Assembly: GCF_002871005.1 (NCBI RefSeq)
Contig: NZ_PHSN01000006.1
Coordinates: 124,001 to 188,000, forward strand
Direction: 5' to 3'
Length of the DNA: 64,000 bases
From: Acidimangrovimonas sediminis
Lineage (GTDB): Bacteria; Pseudomonadota; Alphaproteobacteria; Rhodobacterales; Rhodobacteraceae
Positions 46,713 through 53,956 of this stretch are shown piece by piece. The position numbers were made by a program, and so were the translations under genes. A model generated the notes under the pieces. The model made no database searches and was not told the origin of the DNA. It saw nothing but the letters and a program-made list of their open reading frames with translations. Numbering within the stretch: position 1 is the stretch's first letter; each line of letters starts with the position of its first letter.

Positions 46713-47243
46713 ATGTATCCCTTCGCCCGCCTGGCGCTCGAACTCTACCTTGCCCGCAAGCTGGCGCCCGCCAGCCCGTTCGAGACGCTGGTGACGCATC
46801 ACCGCTGCTGGCCGTGGGATCTCGACCCTTGGCGCGAGCTGAACAACGGGCGCACGCTGACGCTTTACGATCTGGGGCGGATCCCGTTCTTCCAGCGCAC
46901 CGGCATCGTCGGCGCGATGCGGACGAACCGATGGGGGGCAAGCATTGCCGGCGCCTCGGTCCGATACCGCAAGCGGATCAAGCTCATGGCGCGGTTCGAG
47001 ATGCGGACGCGGATGCTCGGCTGGGATCACCGCTTCTCCTATGTCGAACAGAGCCTGTGGCTGGGCGAAACCTGCGCCAATCACATTCTGCTGCGAGTCG
47101 CGGTGACGGATGCGCAAGGCATCGTGGCGCCGGCGAAGGTGGGCGCGGCGCTGGGCGTTTCCGGCGAAAGCCCGGCGCTGCCTTCGTGGGTGCAGGCCTG
47201 GATCGCGGCGGATGCGGAACGGCCGTGGCCGCCGCAGGGCTGA
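46713..47243 (+). CDS. Thioesterase-like (hotdog-fold) protein
   Basis: This 176-residue protein resembles acyl-CoA thioesterase 4HBT-like hotdog proteins of the THEM6 type (WPWDLDPWRELNNGRTLTLYDLGR is a match to the family's helix-plus-active-site pattern). The middle carries RFEMRTRMLGWDHRFSYVEQSLW, a typical beta-strand hotdog region. The ATG has GGGGAGGAGG about 10 nt before it. A slightly longer frame starting at 46677 overlaps this and is less likely. It is divergent from yggT. The substrate is unknown. Confidence 0.75.
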   Translation: MYPFARLALELYLARKLAPASPFETLVTHHRCWPWDLDPWRELNNGRTLTLYDLGRIPFFQRTGIVGAMRTNRWGASIAGASVRYRKRIKLMARFEMRTRMLGWDHRFSYVEQSLWLGETCANHILLRVAVTDAQGIVAPAKVGAALGVSGESPALPSWVQAWIAADAERPWPPQG

Positions 47244-47267
47244 CGCAAACGCACGAAGCGATGCCGC

Positions 47268-47296
47268 TTGCGTGGTAACGGGTTTGCCTGTCTTAT
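47268..47296 (+). promoter_or_regulatory. Putative promoter of the UMF1 transporter gene
   Basis: TTGCGT (47268-47273), 17-nt spacer, TCTTAT (47291-47296); the leader would be short (about 18 nt). Confidence 0.35.
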
Positions 47297-47320
47297 CCCG
47301 GCAGGGGACGGGAGTCAGGC

Positions 47321-48688
47321 ATGGTCGGGATCACTGCAAAGCGCCGGATATGGGGCTGGTTCTTCTTCGACTGGGCCAGCCAACCCTACAACACGCTTCT
47401 GCTTACATTCATCTTCGGCCCCTATTTCGCCAGCCAGTTCACCGACGGCGCCCGCGCGCAGGAGGTCTGGGGCTGGGGCATCGGCGCGGCCAGCCTGACG
47501 ATCGCCGTGCTCGCCCCGATCCTCGGCGCGATCGCCGACCGCTCCGGGGGGCGCATGGCGTTCATCTGGGTCTTCTCCGTGATGTATGTCGTGGGGGCCT
47601 GGGGGCTTTGGTATTCCGCGCCCGCGACCTTCGATCCGGTGACGATCCTCGTGTTCTTCGGCATCGGCCTGATCGGCATGGAATTCGCCACGATCTTCAC
47701 CAATTCGCTGCTGCCCGAGCTGGGCACGAAGGAAGAGATCGGGCGGATCTCGGGCTCCGGCTGGGCCTTCGGCTATGTCGGGGGGGTGATCTCGCTGGTG
47801 CTGATGCTGACGCTGTTCGCCGAGAACGCCACGGGCCGGACGCTGATCGGGATCTCGCCCATCCTCGGCCTCGATGCCGCTGCGCGCGAGGGGACGCGGG
47901 CGGTCGGCCCCTTCACCGCGATCTGGTACGCGGTGTTCATGATCCCGTTCTTCCTGTGGGTGCGAGAGCCGAAAAAGCCCGGCGCGGTGCCGATTGGCCG
48001 CGCGGTGCGGGTAGCGCTGCCCGAATTGCGCGACACCCTGCGCGGGCTGCCGCGAAACCCCAGCCTCTTTGCCTTTCTCGGCGCGTCGATGTTCTACCGC
48101 GACGCCCTGAACGGCATCTATGCCTTCGGCGGCCTCTACGCGACGAAGGTACTGGAATGGTCGGTCGTGCAGATGGGTGTGTTCGGCATCCTCGCCGCCG
48201 TGACCGGGGCGATCTTCACCTGGGTCGGCGGCAAGGCGGATTCTCGGTTCGGGCCGAAACCGGTGATCGTGGTCTGCGTGCTGGTGCTGATCATCGTCGT
48301 GATCTCGATCGTCATGGTCACACGGCACGCGGTCTTCGGCATTGCGGTGACGCCCGACAGCAAGCTGCCCGACATCACCTTCTACGTGCTGGGCGGGCTG
48401 ATCGGCGCGGTCGGAGGCACGATCCAGTCCGCCAGCCGGACCATGCTGGTGCGCCAGGCCGATCCGGCCAAGATCACCGAAAGCTTCGGACTCTACGCGC
48501 TGTCGGGCAAGGCGACCTCCTTCCTTGCGCCGACGGCCATCGCGGCGGTGACCGGGCTGACCGGCTCGCAACAGCTTGGAATCACGCCCCTGATCGCACT
48601 CTTTCTTATCGCGGGTGTTCTGTTAGTCTGGGTGAAACCCGACGGCGACCGAGCAGACACCCTATGGGCAAACCCTTCCACCGACTGA
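47321..48688 (+). CDS. MFS transporter of the UMF1/Atg22-like family
   Basis: This 455-residue membrane protein has about 11-12 helices. The N-terminal WGWFFFDWASQPYNTLLLTFIFGPYF is the hallmark of the UMF1 (Vps22/Atg22-like) MFS subfamily. Other parts include the second-helix motif ILGAIADRSGGRMAFI, the LGTKEEIGRISGSGWAFGYVGG segment, and a cytoplasmic loop after about residue 215. The substrate is unknown. It overlaps mepA by 25 bp. Confidence 0.85.
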   Translation: MVGITAKRRIWGWFFFDWASQPYNTLLLTFIFGPYFASQFTDGARAQEVWGWGIGAASLTIAVLAPILGAIADRSGGRMAFIWVFSVMYVVGAWGLWYSAPATFDPVTILVFFGIGLIGMEFATIFTNSLLPELGTKEEIGRISGSGWAFGYVGGVISLVLMLTLFAENATGRTLIGISPILGLDAAAREGTRAVGPFTAIWYAVFMIPFFLWVREPKKPGAVPIGRAVRVALPELRDTLRGLPRNPSLFAFLGASMFYRDALNGIYAFGGLYATKVLEWSVVQMGVFGILAAVTGAIFTWVGGKADSRFGPKPVIVVCVLVLIIVVISIVMVTRHAVFGIAVTPDSKLPDITFYVLGGLIGAVGGTIQSASRTMLVRQADPAKITESFGLYALSGKATSFLAPTAIAAVTGLTGSQQLGITPLIALFLIAGVLLVWVKPDGDRADTLWANPSTD

Positions 48689-49581
48689 TCCCCGCGCTTC
48701 TTGCGGGCCTCGCCTTGGTCATGGCGACGTCCGCCGGGGCACAGCCGCTGGCGAAGACGCTTTTCGGCGCGGTCGACGGACCGAGCCGCGGCCCGTCGCT
48801 GGCGATCGGATCCTACAGCCGGGGGTGTGCCCAGGGCCTGGTGCGGCTGCCGCAGACCGGCCCGACCTGGCAGGCGATGCGGCTGAGCCGCGACCGCAAC
48901 TGGGGGATGCCCGAGACCGTCTCGTTCATCGAGGACCTGAGCCGTTATGCCGCCACTCTGCGGGGCTGGAACGGTCTCTACGTCGGCGATATCGGGCAAC
49001 CGCGGGGCGGGCCGATGGCCTCGGGGCATGCCAGCCATCAGATGGGGCTAGACGTCGATATCTGGATGCTGCCGGGCACCGATATGCGCCTTTCCCGGGC
49101 AGAGCGCGAGAAGATCAGCTCGATCCCGATCCGCACGGCGGACCAGCGCAACGTCACCCGCAACTGGGACCGGCAGCATTACCTGCTGATGCGCCGTGCC
49201 GCGATGGATCCGCGCGTCGACCGGATCTTCGTCGCCGCCGCCGCCAAGATCGCCATGTGCAACGCGACGCCAGCGAACGACCGGGGCTGGCTGCAGAAGA
49301 TCCGGCCGTGGTTCGGCCACAACTACCATTTCCACGTGCGGCTGAAATGCCCCTCCGGCGACCCGCTGTGCCGGACACAGCGGCCGACCGTGGCCAAGCT
49401 GTCGAAGGGCGGCGACGGCTGTGACGCCACCTTGAACTGGTGGGTGACGGATCTGCTCAACCCGCCCAAGGGACAGCCGAAGAAACCCGCGAAACCCAAG
49501 GGGCCGCCCAAGCGGACCGCGCGCACCTACGTCCTGTCAGATCTTCCGTCGCAATGCGCTACCGTCCTGTCCTCGCCCTGA
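48664..49581 (+). CDS. mepA: Penicillin-insensitive murein DD-endopeptidase MepA
   Basis: This 305-residue periplasmic LAS metalloendopeptidase cleaves D-Ala-meso-DAP cross-links. A signal peptide (about 1-25) leads into LFGAVDGPSRGPSLAIGSYSRGC. Metal-binding and active-site residues are seen in SGHASHQMGLDVDIWMLP and in GHNYHFHVRL. Cysteine pairs around KCPSGDPLCR and CDATLNWWVT are typical. The Lys/Pro-rich C-terminal tail is an extra feature. It overlaps the end of the UMF1 transporter by 25 bp and the next gene by 28 bp. Confidence 0.93.
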   Translation: MGKPFHRLIPALLAGLALVMATSAGAQPLAKTLFGAVDGPSRGPSLAIGSYSRGCAQGLVRLPQTGPTWQAMRLSRDRNWGMPETVSFIEDLSRYAATLRGWNGLYVGDIGQPRGGPMASGHASHQMGLDVDIWMLPGTDMRLSRAEREKISSIPIRTADQRNVTRNWDRQHYLLMRRAAMDPRVDRIFVAAAAKIAMCNATPANDRGWLQKIRPWFGHNYHFHVRLKCPSGDPLCRTQRPTVAKLSKGGDGCDATLNWWVTDLLNPPKGQPKKPAKPKGPPKRTARTYVLSDLPSQCATVLSSP

Positions 49582-50495
49582 TCGCGGGCGTCGCGCTGGC
49601 GGGCGCGGCCGTCGGCACGATGTCGGGGCGGGCCCGGACGCCGGATCTGGCCACGCATGTCGGCACCTATGTCTGGCATGTCGATGACCCCCATTTCGGC
49701 GGCTGGTCCGGGCTGGAGCTCAGCGACGACGGCCACCGTTTCCTCAGCCAGAGCGACAAGGGAAACCTGATCTCGGGCAGCCTCACGCGCGACGCCTCCG
49801 GGGCGGTGACTGCCGTCTCGGCCAACCCGATCACGCCCGAGCGTGGCCCTGACGGCAAGGTCCTGCGCGCGACCCGGCGCGACAGCGAGGGGCTGGCGGT
49901 CTCGTCCTCGGGCAAGATCTATCTCAGCTTCGAGGGGATCCAGCGTGTGCTGGAATACGATCGTCCCGATGGCCCGGCCCATGCCCTGCCGCGCGATCCC
50001 GCGTTCCTGAACATGCCGCTGAACGGCTCGCTCGAGGCGCTGGCGGTGGATGCCGGCGGCGCGCTCTATACCATGCCCGAAGTCGGGCCGGTGGGGCACC
50101 CGATCCCGGTCTACCGCTACGCCGGCGGACGCTGGACCCAGCCGTTCAGCCTGACCCGGCCCGATCGATTCCGCCCGGTCGGGGCCGATTTCGGCCCCGA
50201 TGGCCGGCTCTATATCCTCGAGCGGGCCTTCCTGGGCATCTTCGGCTTCCAGACCCGGGTGATCCGCGTGACCATGGGCGCGGGCAACCGCCCGGTCGAC
50301 GCGGTGCAGCTGTTCCAGAGCTACCCTGGCCAGTACGACAACCTCGAGGGGCTGGCCGTCTGGCGCGATGCCCAGAGCCGGATCCGCCTGACGATGATTT
50401 CCGACGACAACTTCCTCTTCCTACAGAAGACCGAGCTCGTCGATTACGTCGTGGCCCCGGCGATGGCGCATGCCGCGTCCGCCAAGGGGCCGTGA
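49554..50495 (+). CDS. Esterase-like (phytase-type) exported protein
   Basis: This 313-residue protein has a signal peptide (MRYRPVLALIAGVALAGAAV) and a beta-propeller-like domain of the esterase-like family related to phytases (DUF/Esterase_phytase-type): FGGWSGLELSDDGHRFLSQSDKGNLISG, RRDSEGLAVSSSGKIYLSFEG, SLEALAVDAGGALYTMPEVG, FGPDGRLYILERAFLG, YDNLEGLAVW. These repeated DGxxLxL-type blades match the family. It overlaps mepA by 28 bp. The substrate is unknown. Confidence 0.8.
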   Translation: MRYRPVLALIAGVALAGAAVGTMSGRARTPDLATHVGTYVWHVDDPHFGGWSGLELSDDGHRFLSQSDKGNLISGSLTRDASGAVTAVSANPITPERGPDGKVLRATRRDSEGLAVSSSGKIYLSFEGIQRVLEYDRPDGPAHALPRDPAFLNMPLNGSLEALAVDAGGALYTMPEVGPVGHPIPVYRYAGGRWTQPFSLTRPDRFRPVGADFGPDGRLYILERAFLGIFGFQTRVIRVTMGAGNRPVDAVQLFQSYPGQYDNLEGLAVWRDAQSRIRLTMISDDNFLFLQKTELVDYVVAPAMAHAASAKGP

Positions 50496-50603
50496 CCGCT
50501 GCGCCCGCGCACCCCGGTGACCAATCGTCAGGCCGGCTGTAAGGGTGGCGTAAGGTTTCCTCGTCAGATCCTTTCCCGTGGCTTAAGGGGACATGGGAAC
50601 GGA

Positions 50604-51314
50604 ATGCACAGGCTGGACAAGGTATTGGGGCGGCATGCCCTGGCGGTGAAGATCGGCGCGGCGTTGGGGTTCGAGCTTTTGATTTTCGCCGGAGTGCTGT
50701 TTTACGGGGCGGGCACAGACGACTGGACAGGGGGGTGGTTCTTTCTCGGGCTGGTGACCATCTCGATCTTTCCCGCCGCGTATGCGCTGCTGCGCCACGA
50801 TCCGAAACTGATCGAGGCAAGGCTGTCGCTCGCGCCGCGCGGGCAACCCCTTTCCGACCGCATCTTCGTTCCGTTCCACAGTGCGATGATCCTGCTCTGG
50901 GCTGCGTCGGCCGGATACGACGCAGTGCGCCATGGCTGGTCGCACGTTCCGTTCGACCTGAGGGCGGCGGCGGCGCTTTGCCTGCCGCTATGCGTCTGGA
51001 TGGGATACATGACGATGCGCCAGAACCCGTTTCTGGCCACGACCGTCTGTCTGCAGACGGACCGCGGGCACCGGGTCGTCGACAACGGCGCCTATGCCAT
51101 CGTGCGGCATCCGTTCTACACCGTCACCATCGCCTGCCAGCTCAGCGCCTCGCTCTTGCTGGGAAGCTGGCTGAGCGTGGCTCTGACACTGATCATCGCC
51201 GCGATGCTGGCGCTTCGGCTGGTGCACGAGGAACGCTTTCTTGAGGAAAACCTCGCCGGCTATGCCAGCTACAAGGCGCGGACGGTCTGGCGGCTTGTCC
51301 CCGGCCTCTGGTGA
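50604..51314 (+). CDS. Isoprenylcysteine carboxyl methyltransferase-like membrane protein
   Basis: This 236-residue membrane protein has about four to five helices and the ICMT/PEMT-type C-terminal motif: RGHRVVDNGAYAIVRHPFYTVTIAC, where the conserved H and R lie near the SAM pocket, and HEERFLEENLAGYASYKARTVWRLVPGLW. Such proteins methylate isoprenoid or phospholipid substrates; in bacteria most are of unknown function. The start ATG 50604 has GGGAACGGA upstream. A small non-coding gap of about 110 bp separates it from the esterase-like gene. Confidence 0.78.
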   Translation: MHRLDKVLGRHALAVKIGAALGFELLIFAGVLFYGAGTDDWTGGWFFLGLVTISIFPAAYALLRHDPKLIEARLSLAPRGQPLSDRIFVPFHSAMILLWAASAGYDAVRHGWSHVPFDLRAAAALCLPLCVWMGYMTMRQNPFLATTVCLQTDRGHRVVDNGAYAIVRHPFYTVTIACQLSASLLLGSWLSVALTLIIAAMLALRLVHEERFLEENLAGYASYKARTVWRLVPGLW

Positions 51315-51345
51315 CAATCGGTTCCGCCAAGATCGGCCTGAACGC

Positions 51346-51373
51346 TTGACCGTGACCGGCGCGGGGCGATAAG
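51346..51373 (+). promoter_or_regulatory. Putative promoter of the VUT-family gene
   Basis: TTGACC (51346-51351), 16-nt spacer, GATAAG (51368-51373). The start would be near 51380, immediately before a strong hairpin. Confidence 0.5.
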
Positions 51374-51382
51374 GCACCGCGT

Positions 51383-51406
51383 CCCCGACCCGGCGGCGGG
51401 TCGGGG
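51383..51406 (+). other. Hairpin in the VUT leader
   Basis: CCCCGACCC (51383-51391) pairs with GGGTCGGGG (51398-51406), a 9-bp stem with a 6-nt loop at the likely 5' end of the VUT transcript. No T run follows and the nearby ATG is 37 nt further on. No riboswitch fold was recognised. Confidence 0.4.
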
Positions 51407-51443
51407 CCAAGTCTCCGCGACCTTGTCAAAACGGAAAGCACAT

Positions 51444-52067
51444 ATGATCCGCACCTACCTGCCCGGCGTCCTCGCCATGGCCATCGTCGTGGTGGCCTCG
51501 AACATCCTCGTCCAGTTCCTCTGCGGCCAGTGGCTGACATGGGGCGCCTTCACCTACCCGTTCACCTTTCTCGTCACCGACCTGACCAACCGGGTCTTCG
51601 GCGTCCGCGTGGCCAAGCGCGTGGTGTTGGCCGGCTTCGTCGTCGGCCTGATCTGCTCGCTCATCGGAACGCAGATCGACGGCGCCTACGGTCCCTTGGT
51701 GACGGCGCGCGTGGCCTTCGCCTCGCTCACCGCCTTCGTTGTCGGCCAGCTGATGGACATCTTCGTCTTCAACGCCATGCGCCGGCGGGTGTGGTGGCAG
51801 GGTCCGATCCTGTCGTCGCTGATTGGGTCTGCACTCGACTCGATCATCTTCTTCTCCCTGGCTTTCGCTGCGGCGCTTACACTCCTCGGCCCGGCCGCCG
51901 ATGTCGCCTGGGCGAACGAGATGCTGCCGATCCTCGGCGTCGGTCCGCGCGCGCCGCTATGGGTCAGTCTGGGGGTTGCCGATTGGGGGGTGAAGCTGGC
52001 CCTCGTCCTCGTGTCTTTGCTGCCTTATCGGGCAGTGGTGCGGAAAGTGACCGTACCCCTTGCGTAA
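51444..52067 (+). CDS. VUT-family (YhhQ-like) putative queuosine precursor transporter
   Basis: This 207-residue protein has about six hydrophobic segments. TYLPGVLAMAIVVVASNILVQF and the charged VTDLTNRVFGVRVAKRVVLAGF segment match the VUT/YhhQ family, several members of which import queuosine precursors such as preQ0/preQ1. LIGSALDSIIFFSLAF and the terminal VADWGVKLALVLVSLLPYRAVVR fit the family end. ATG 51444 is chosen over an upstream TTG because it starts the hydrophobic domain. The queuosine substrate is inferred from family, not seen. Confidence 0.85.
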   Translation: MIRTYLPGVLAMAIVVVASNILVQFLCGQWLTWGAFTYPFTFLVTDLTNRVFGVRVAKRVVLAGFVVGLICSLIGTQIDGAYGPLVTARVAFASLTAFVVGQLMDIFVFNAMRRRVWWQGPILSSLIGSALDSIIFFSLAFAAALTLLGPAADVAWANEMLPILGVGPRAPLWVSLGVADWGVKLALVLVSLLPYRAVVRKVTVPLA

Positions 52068-52073
52068 AAACTT

Positions 52074-52095
52074 TTGACAAACACAAAATCTGTGT
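52074..52095 (+). promoter_or_regulatory. -35-like element with ACACA/TGTGT inverted repeat
   Basis: TTGACA (52074-52079) is a perfect -35 hexamer. ACACA (52081-52085) and TGTGT (52091-52095) form an inverted repeat directly after it and could be an operator. No clear -10 lies at 16-18 nt spacing, so the promoter is only tentative. Confidence 0.4.
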
Positions 52096-52137
52096 CACCC
52101 TTTCCTTAGCTGAAACGCATTGAAAGGAGGTGGTCCA

Positions 52138-52194
52138 GTGTCGAGAGGGATATTGGAGAGAGGTGTCAAGACAGTCAGGAGGATTGTCGCCTGA
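52138..52194 (+). CDS. 18-residue small ORF with exceptionally strong Shine-Dalgarno
   Basis: A GTG-started 18-codon ORF encodes MSRGILERGVKTVRRIVA, rich in Arg and Val with predicted helical amphipathicity. Positions 52122-52136 (GAAAGGAGGTGGTCC) pair with the 16S rRNA 3' end over 15 nt, including one G-U wobble, assuming the usual alphaproteobacterial 16S tail. GGAGG is 7 nt from the GTG. Such extended pairing is unusual. The ORF lies in a short unit with a hairpin and terminator just before arfB. It may be a small protein, a leader peptide, or a ribosome-binding RNA. Conservation is not known to me. Confidence 0.55.
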   Translation: MSRGILERGVKTVRRIVA

Positions 52195-52260
52195 GGGCAG
52201 CCCCGAAGGCTTCACCCCCCTGATTGGGTCTCCTAATTGGCCCATCTCCAGGAACTCGGA

Positions 52261-52293
52261 GGGCCGTGCGCAACGCACGGCCCTTTTCCTTTT
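52261..52293 (+). terminator. Strong intrinsic terminator upstream of arfB
   Basis: GGGCCGTGCG (52261-52270) and CGCACGGCCC (52274-52283) form a perfect 10-bp stem with a 3-nt loop, followed by TTTTCCTTTT. It ends the small-ORF transcript and lies 26 bp before the arfB ATG. Confidence 0.92.
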
Positions 52294-52319
52294 GCCGCGC
52301 TGCGGCTAGCCTCCGGCCT

Positions 52320-52742
52320 ATGCTGCGCATCACCGACGATATCGTCCTGCAGGACTGGGAAATGACCGAGAGCTTTACCCGCTCTTCCGGTCCCGGCGGG
52401 CAGAACGTCAACAAGGTCGAGACCGCGGTCGAACTGCGGTTCGAGGCCGAGCGCTCGCCGCATCTGCCGCCCGCGGTCAAGGCCCGGCTCAGGCGGATCG
52501 CGGGGAGGCGCTGGACGGCGGACGGCGCGCTGGTGATCCGGGCCGAGGACACCCGCCACCAGGCCCGCAACCGCGAGATCGCACGCGAGCGGTTGGCCGA
52601 GCTGATCAGAAAGGCCCTGACCGCGCCGAAGAAGCGGATCCCGACACGCCCCACGCTGGGAAGCCAGCGCCGCCGCCTGAAGGCAAAGACAGAGCGCGGC
52701 CAGGTCAAGGCCCTGCGCGCCCGCCCGAACGAGCCAGAGTAG
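52320..52742 (+). CDS. arfB: Ribosome rescue factor ArfB (YaeJ-type peptidyl-tRNA hydrolase)
   Basis: This 140-residue protein rescues stalled ribosomes on non-stop mRNA by hydrolysing peptidyl-tRNA. It has the class-I release factor GGQ motif in TRSSGPGGQNVNKVETAVEL and a basic C-terminal tail (about 120-140, RRRLKAKTERGQVKALRAR) that enters the empty mRNA channel. Length matches ArfB (about 140). ATG 52320 has no Shine-Dalgarno upstream; TAGCCT at 52307-52312 is a plausible -10 and would make the mRNA leaderless or nearly so. A strong terminator lies just upstream, so expression needs either its own promoter or read-through. Confidence 0.93.
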   Translation: MLRITDDIVLQDWEMTESFTRSSGPGGQNVNKVETAVELRFEAERSPHLPPAVKARLRRIAGRRWTADGALVIRAEDTRHQARNREIARERLAELIRKALTAPKKRIPTRPTLGSQRRRLKAKTERGQVKALRARPNEPE

Positions 52743-52760
52743 CGCCCCCTCCCGGCGATA

Positions 52761-52811
52761 CCCCCTTCTTCTGAGCGGAAATATCCCGGGGGTCCGGGGG
52801 CTGGCCCCCGG
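52761..52811. repeat. Palindromic intergenic repeat, copy C
   Basis: CCCCCTTCTTCTGAGCGGAAATATCCC is followed by GGGGGT and the hairpin CCGGGGG-CTGG-CCCCCGG (52794-52811). It aligns in the same orientation with the right half of copy A, with nearly identical order of blocks. It lies between arfB and trhO. Confidence 0.8.
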
Positions 52812-52851
52812 CCCGCTTGCCACGCGCCAACGCGCCCCGTACATCAGCGCC

Positions 52852-53763
52852 ATGTTCATCGTCGCTGCGCTCTACCATTTCACGCCCTTCGCCGACCCGG
52901 CCGCGCTGCGTGCGCCATTGCTGGCGCTGTGCGAGGCCGGGGGCGTGCGGGGCACCCTGCTGCTCGCACCCGAGGGGATCAACGGCACGATCGCGGGCCC
53001 CCGCGAGGGCATCGACGACGTGTTGGCACATGTGCGCGGGCTGCCGGGCTGCGCGGCGCTCGGCTGGAAGGAAAGCCATGCCGAGACGATGCCTTTCGGG
53101 CGTATGAAGGTGCGTCTGAAACGCGAGATCGTCAGCATGGGGCAGCCGCAGGTCGATCCGGTCGGCGCGGTCGGGCGCTATGTCGCACCCGCCGAGTGGA
53201 ATGCCCTGATCTCGGCCCCCGACGTGGCCGTGATCGACACGCGCAACGCCTACGAGGTGGCGATCGGAAGCTTCGCGGGTGCGGTCGATCCGGGCACCGA
53301 CCGCTTTCGCGACTTCCCGGCCTGGTGGCAGGCGAACCGGGCACGGTTCGAGGGCAAGCGGATCGCGATGTTCTGCACCGGTGGAATCCGCTGCGAGAAG
53401 GCGACCGCCTACCTGCGCTCGGAAGGCTCGGCGGAGGTCTTTCACCTTCAGGGCGGGATCCTGAAATACCTCGAGGAGGTGCCCGAGGCCGAAAGCCTCT
53501 GGCAGGGCGAATGTTTCGTCTTCGATAAGCGGGTCAGCGTGGGCCACGGTCTCGTGCCCGGCAATCTGTCGACCTGCCACGCCTGCCGGCGGCCTCTGAC
53601 CGACCGCGACCGCGCGGCCCCCGAATACGAGGAGGGGGTCAGCTGTCCGGCCTGCGCAGAGGAGTATTCCGAGGCCGATCGGGCAAGATTTCGCGAACGT
53701 CAGAGGCAGGTCGAACGGGCCGAGGCTCGCGGCACGCTCCACATCGGCCGGCAGGACGTCTAG
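52852..53763 (+). CDS. trhO: tRNA uridine(34) hydroxylase TrhO (rhodanese-domain)
   Basis: This 303-residue protein belongs to the TrhO/YceA (UPF0176) family, which hydroxylates wobble U34 to ho5U in certain tRNAs. The N-terminal acylphosphatase-like domain has LAPEGINGTIAG, and the rhodanese domain has the catalytic Cys in MFCTGGIRCEKATAYLRSEG. A Zn-binding C-terminal tail has CHACRRPLTDRDRAAPEYEEGVSCPAC. Start ATG is chosen at the family N-terminus MFIVAALYHF. It lies 40 bp after repeat copy C. Length is typical of the alphaproteobacterial group. Confidence 0.94.
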   Translation: MFIVAALYHFTPFADPAALRAPLLALCEAGGVRGTLLLAPEGINGTIAGPREGIDDVLAHVRGLPGCAALGWKESHAETMPFGRMKVRLKREIVSMGQPQVDPVGAVGRYVAPAEWNALISAPDVAVIDTRNAYEVAIGSFAGAVDPGTDRFRDFPAWWQANRARFEGKRIAMFCTGGIRCEKATAYLRSEGSAEVFHLQGGILKYLEEVPEAESLWQGECFVFDKRVSVGHGLVPGNLSTCHACRRPLTDRDRAAPEYEEGVSCPACAEEYSEADRARFRERQRQVERAEARGTLHIGRQDV

Positions 53764-53794
53764 CCGCGGCCGGTTCCGGCCGTGTGTCCCGCAG

Positions 53795-53811
53795 GGTGAC
53801 CTTGCGTCACC
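53795..53811. promoter_or_regulatory. Inverted repeat upstream of the RND operon
   Basis: GGTGAC (53795-53800) and GTCACC (53806-53811) flank a 5-bp spacer, a perfect 6-bp-armed palindrome 145 bp before the MFP start. It may be an operator; no regulator gene is adjacent. A TTGACG at 53859-53864 with AATGTT 17 nt later is a weak promoter candidate. Confidence 0.35.
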
Positions 53812-53956
53812 TAATGTGCAAACCAGTAACATTCGCTCTTCGGGGGCGGGTCGGCGTCTTGACGGGCCAGCTCGCAAACACAATGTTGCGATCCAGCCGT
53901 GTGCAGCGTTCCGGAGGAGAAGGGCGCGCGCGTGTCGGCCGGAGGAACGTTTCCCT

